A DNA stretch of 64,000 nt from Nostoc sp. HK-01 (GTDB taxonomy: Bacteria > Cyanobacteriota > Cyanobacteriia > Cyanobacteriales > Nostocaceae). Position numbers and translations under genes: made by a program. The stretch is taken from assembly GCA_003990705.1 (NCBI GenBank), contig AP018318.1:4529501-4593500 (forward strand), given 5' to 3'. This document shows positions 63,983 to 64,000 of the stretch, in pieces. The notes under the pieces were generated by a model. That model saw nothing but the letters and a program-made list of their open reading frames with translations. It did not search any database and was not told where the DNA came from. Within the stretch, counting starts at the first letter, position 1, and every line of letters begins with the position of its first letter.

Positions 63983-64000
63983 ATGACTGCAACTTATTTA
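63983..64000 (+). CDS. Start of an unidentified gene (truncated at window edge)
   Basis: An ATG preceded by GAGGGGG opens the frame MTATYL at the end of the window, 253 bases after pecF. The 5' beginning does not look like cpcB (MTLDVF), which follows pecF in some relatives. Identity cannot be told from six residues. Confidence 0.35.

Overview
The window is chromosomal DNA from a filamentous, probably heterocystous, Nostocales-type cyanobacterium (Nostoc/Calothrix/Tolypothrix/Fischerella grade). The evidence is a complete phycoerythrocyanin operon (pecBACEF) at the right end, a Psb28-family photosystem II protein, a delta-9-type acyl-lipid desaturase, a PatA-type response regulator, a PEP-CTERM protein, abundant GCGATCGC (HIP1) octamers, and short tandem heptanucleotide repeats of the kind known from heterocystous cyanobacteria. 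I see no transposase, phage, CRISPR array or rRNA. One tRNA gene (Gly, CCC anticodon) is present.

Layout: 1-8.4 kb holds the end of a sensor kinase, a DUF3352 protein, an M1 aminopeptidase with HEAT repeats, a UbiB/ABC1 kinase and two small unknown genes. 8.5-13.4 kb holds a two-partner-secretion type exoprotein, a small Cys-containing peptide and a Tat-exported PhoD phosphatase with a plausible Pho box. 13.5-22.7 kb holds an Orn/Lys/Arg decarboxylase, an Rpn-type nuclease, DprA, membrane and DUF1350 proteins, Psb28, a penicillin-binding/beta-lactamase-fold hydrolase and a SpoU/TrmJ methyltransferase. 22.8-29.7 kb holds a HAF-repeat PEP-CTERM protein, a lipoprotein, a small tyrosine-phosphatase-like protein, a stress-type protein, Ogt and the TIGR02587/TIGR02588 pair. 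29.7-32.7 kb holds a desaturase divergent from an oversized TetR regulator, with two matching palindromes between them, then a Nudix protein. 33-40.3 kb holds leuC-leuD, a Rieske protein, a hybrid histidine kinase, an Opp/Dpp permease and an HD hydrolase. 40.8-45.6 kb holds an RND efflux adaptor and pump. 45.6-54.5 kb holds tRNA-Gly, a Uma2 protein and a type I restriction-modification island whose hsdM and hsdS are separated by toxin-antitoxin genes. 54.7-59.2 kb holds a sugar-type binding lipoprotein, a PatA-like regulator and an RluD-type pseudouridine synthase. 60-63.7 kb holds pecB-pecA-pecC-pecE-pecF.

Functional groupings: pecBA encode the phycoerythrocyanin subunits, pecC the rod linker and pecEF the lyase-isomerase that makes the phycoviolobilin chromophore on PecA. 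leuCD form isopropylmalate isomerase. The adaptor and RND gene form an efflux pump. hsdR/hsdM/hsdS form a restriction system with VapBC and a ParD/ParE remnant. The most noteworthy observations are the TetR regulator carrying a degenerate tyrosine-recombinase-like C-terminal half, its paired palindromic operators shared with the desaturase, the decayed toxin inside the restriction locus, a heptamer repeat that replaces the ribosome-binding region of the RND gene, and a large inverted repeat between pecA and pecC. No clearly undescribed multi-gene system could be proven from sequence alone.
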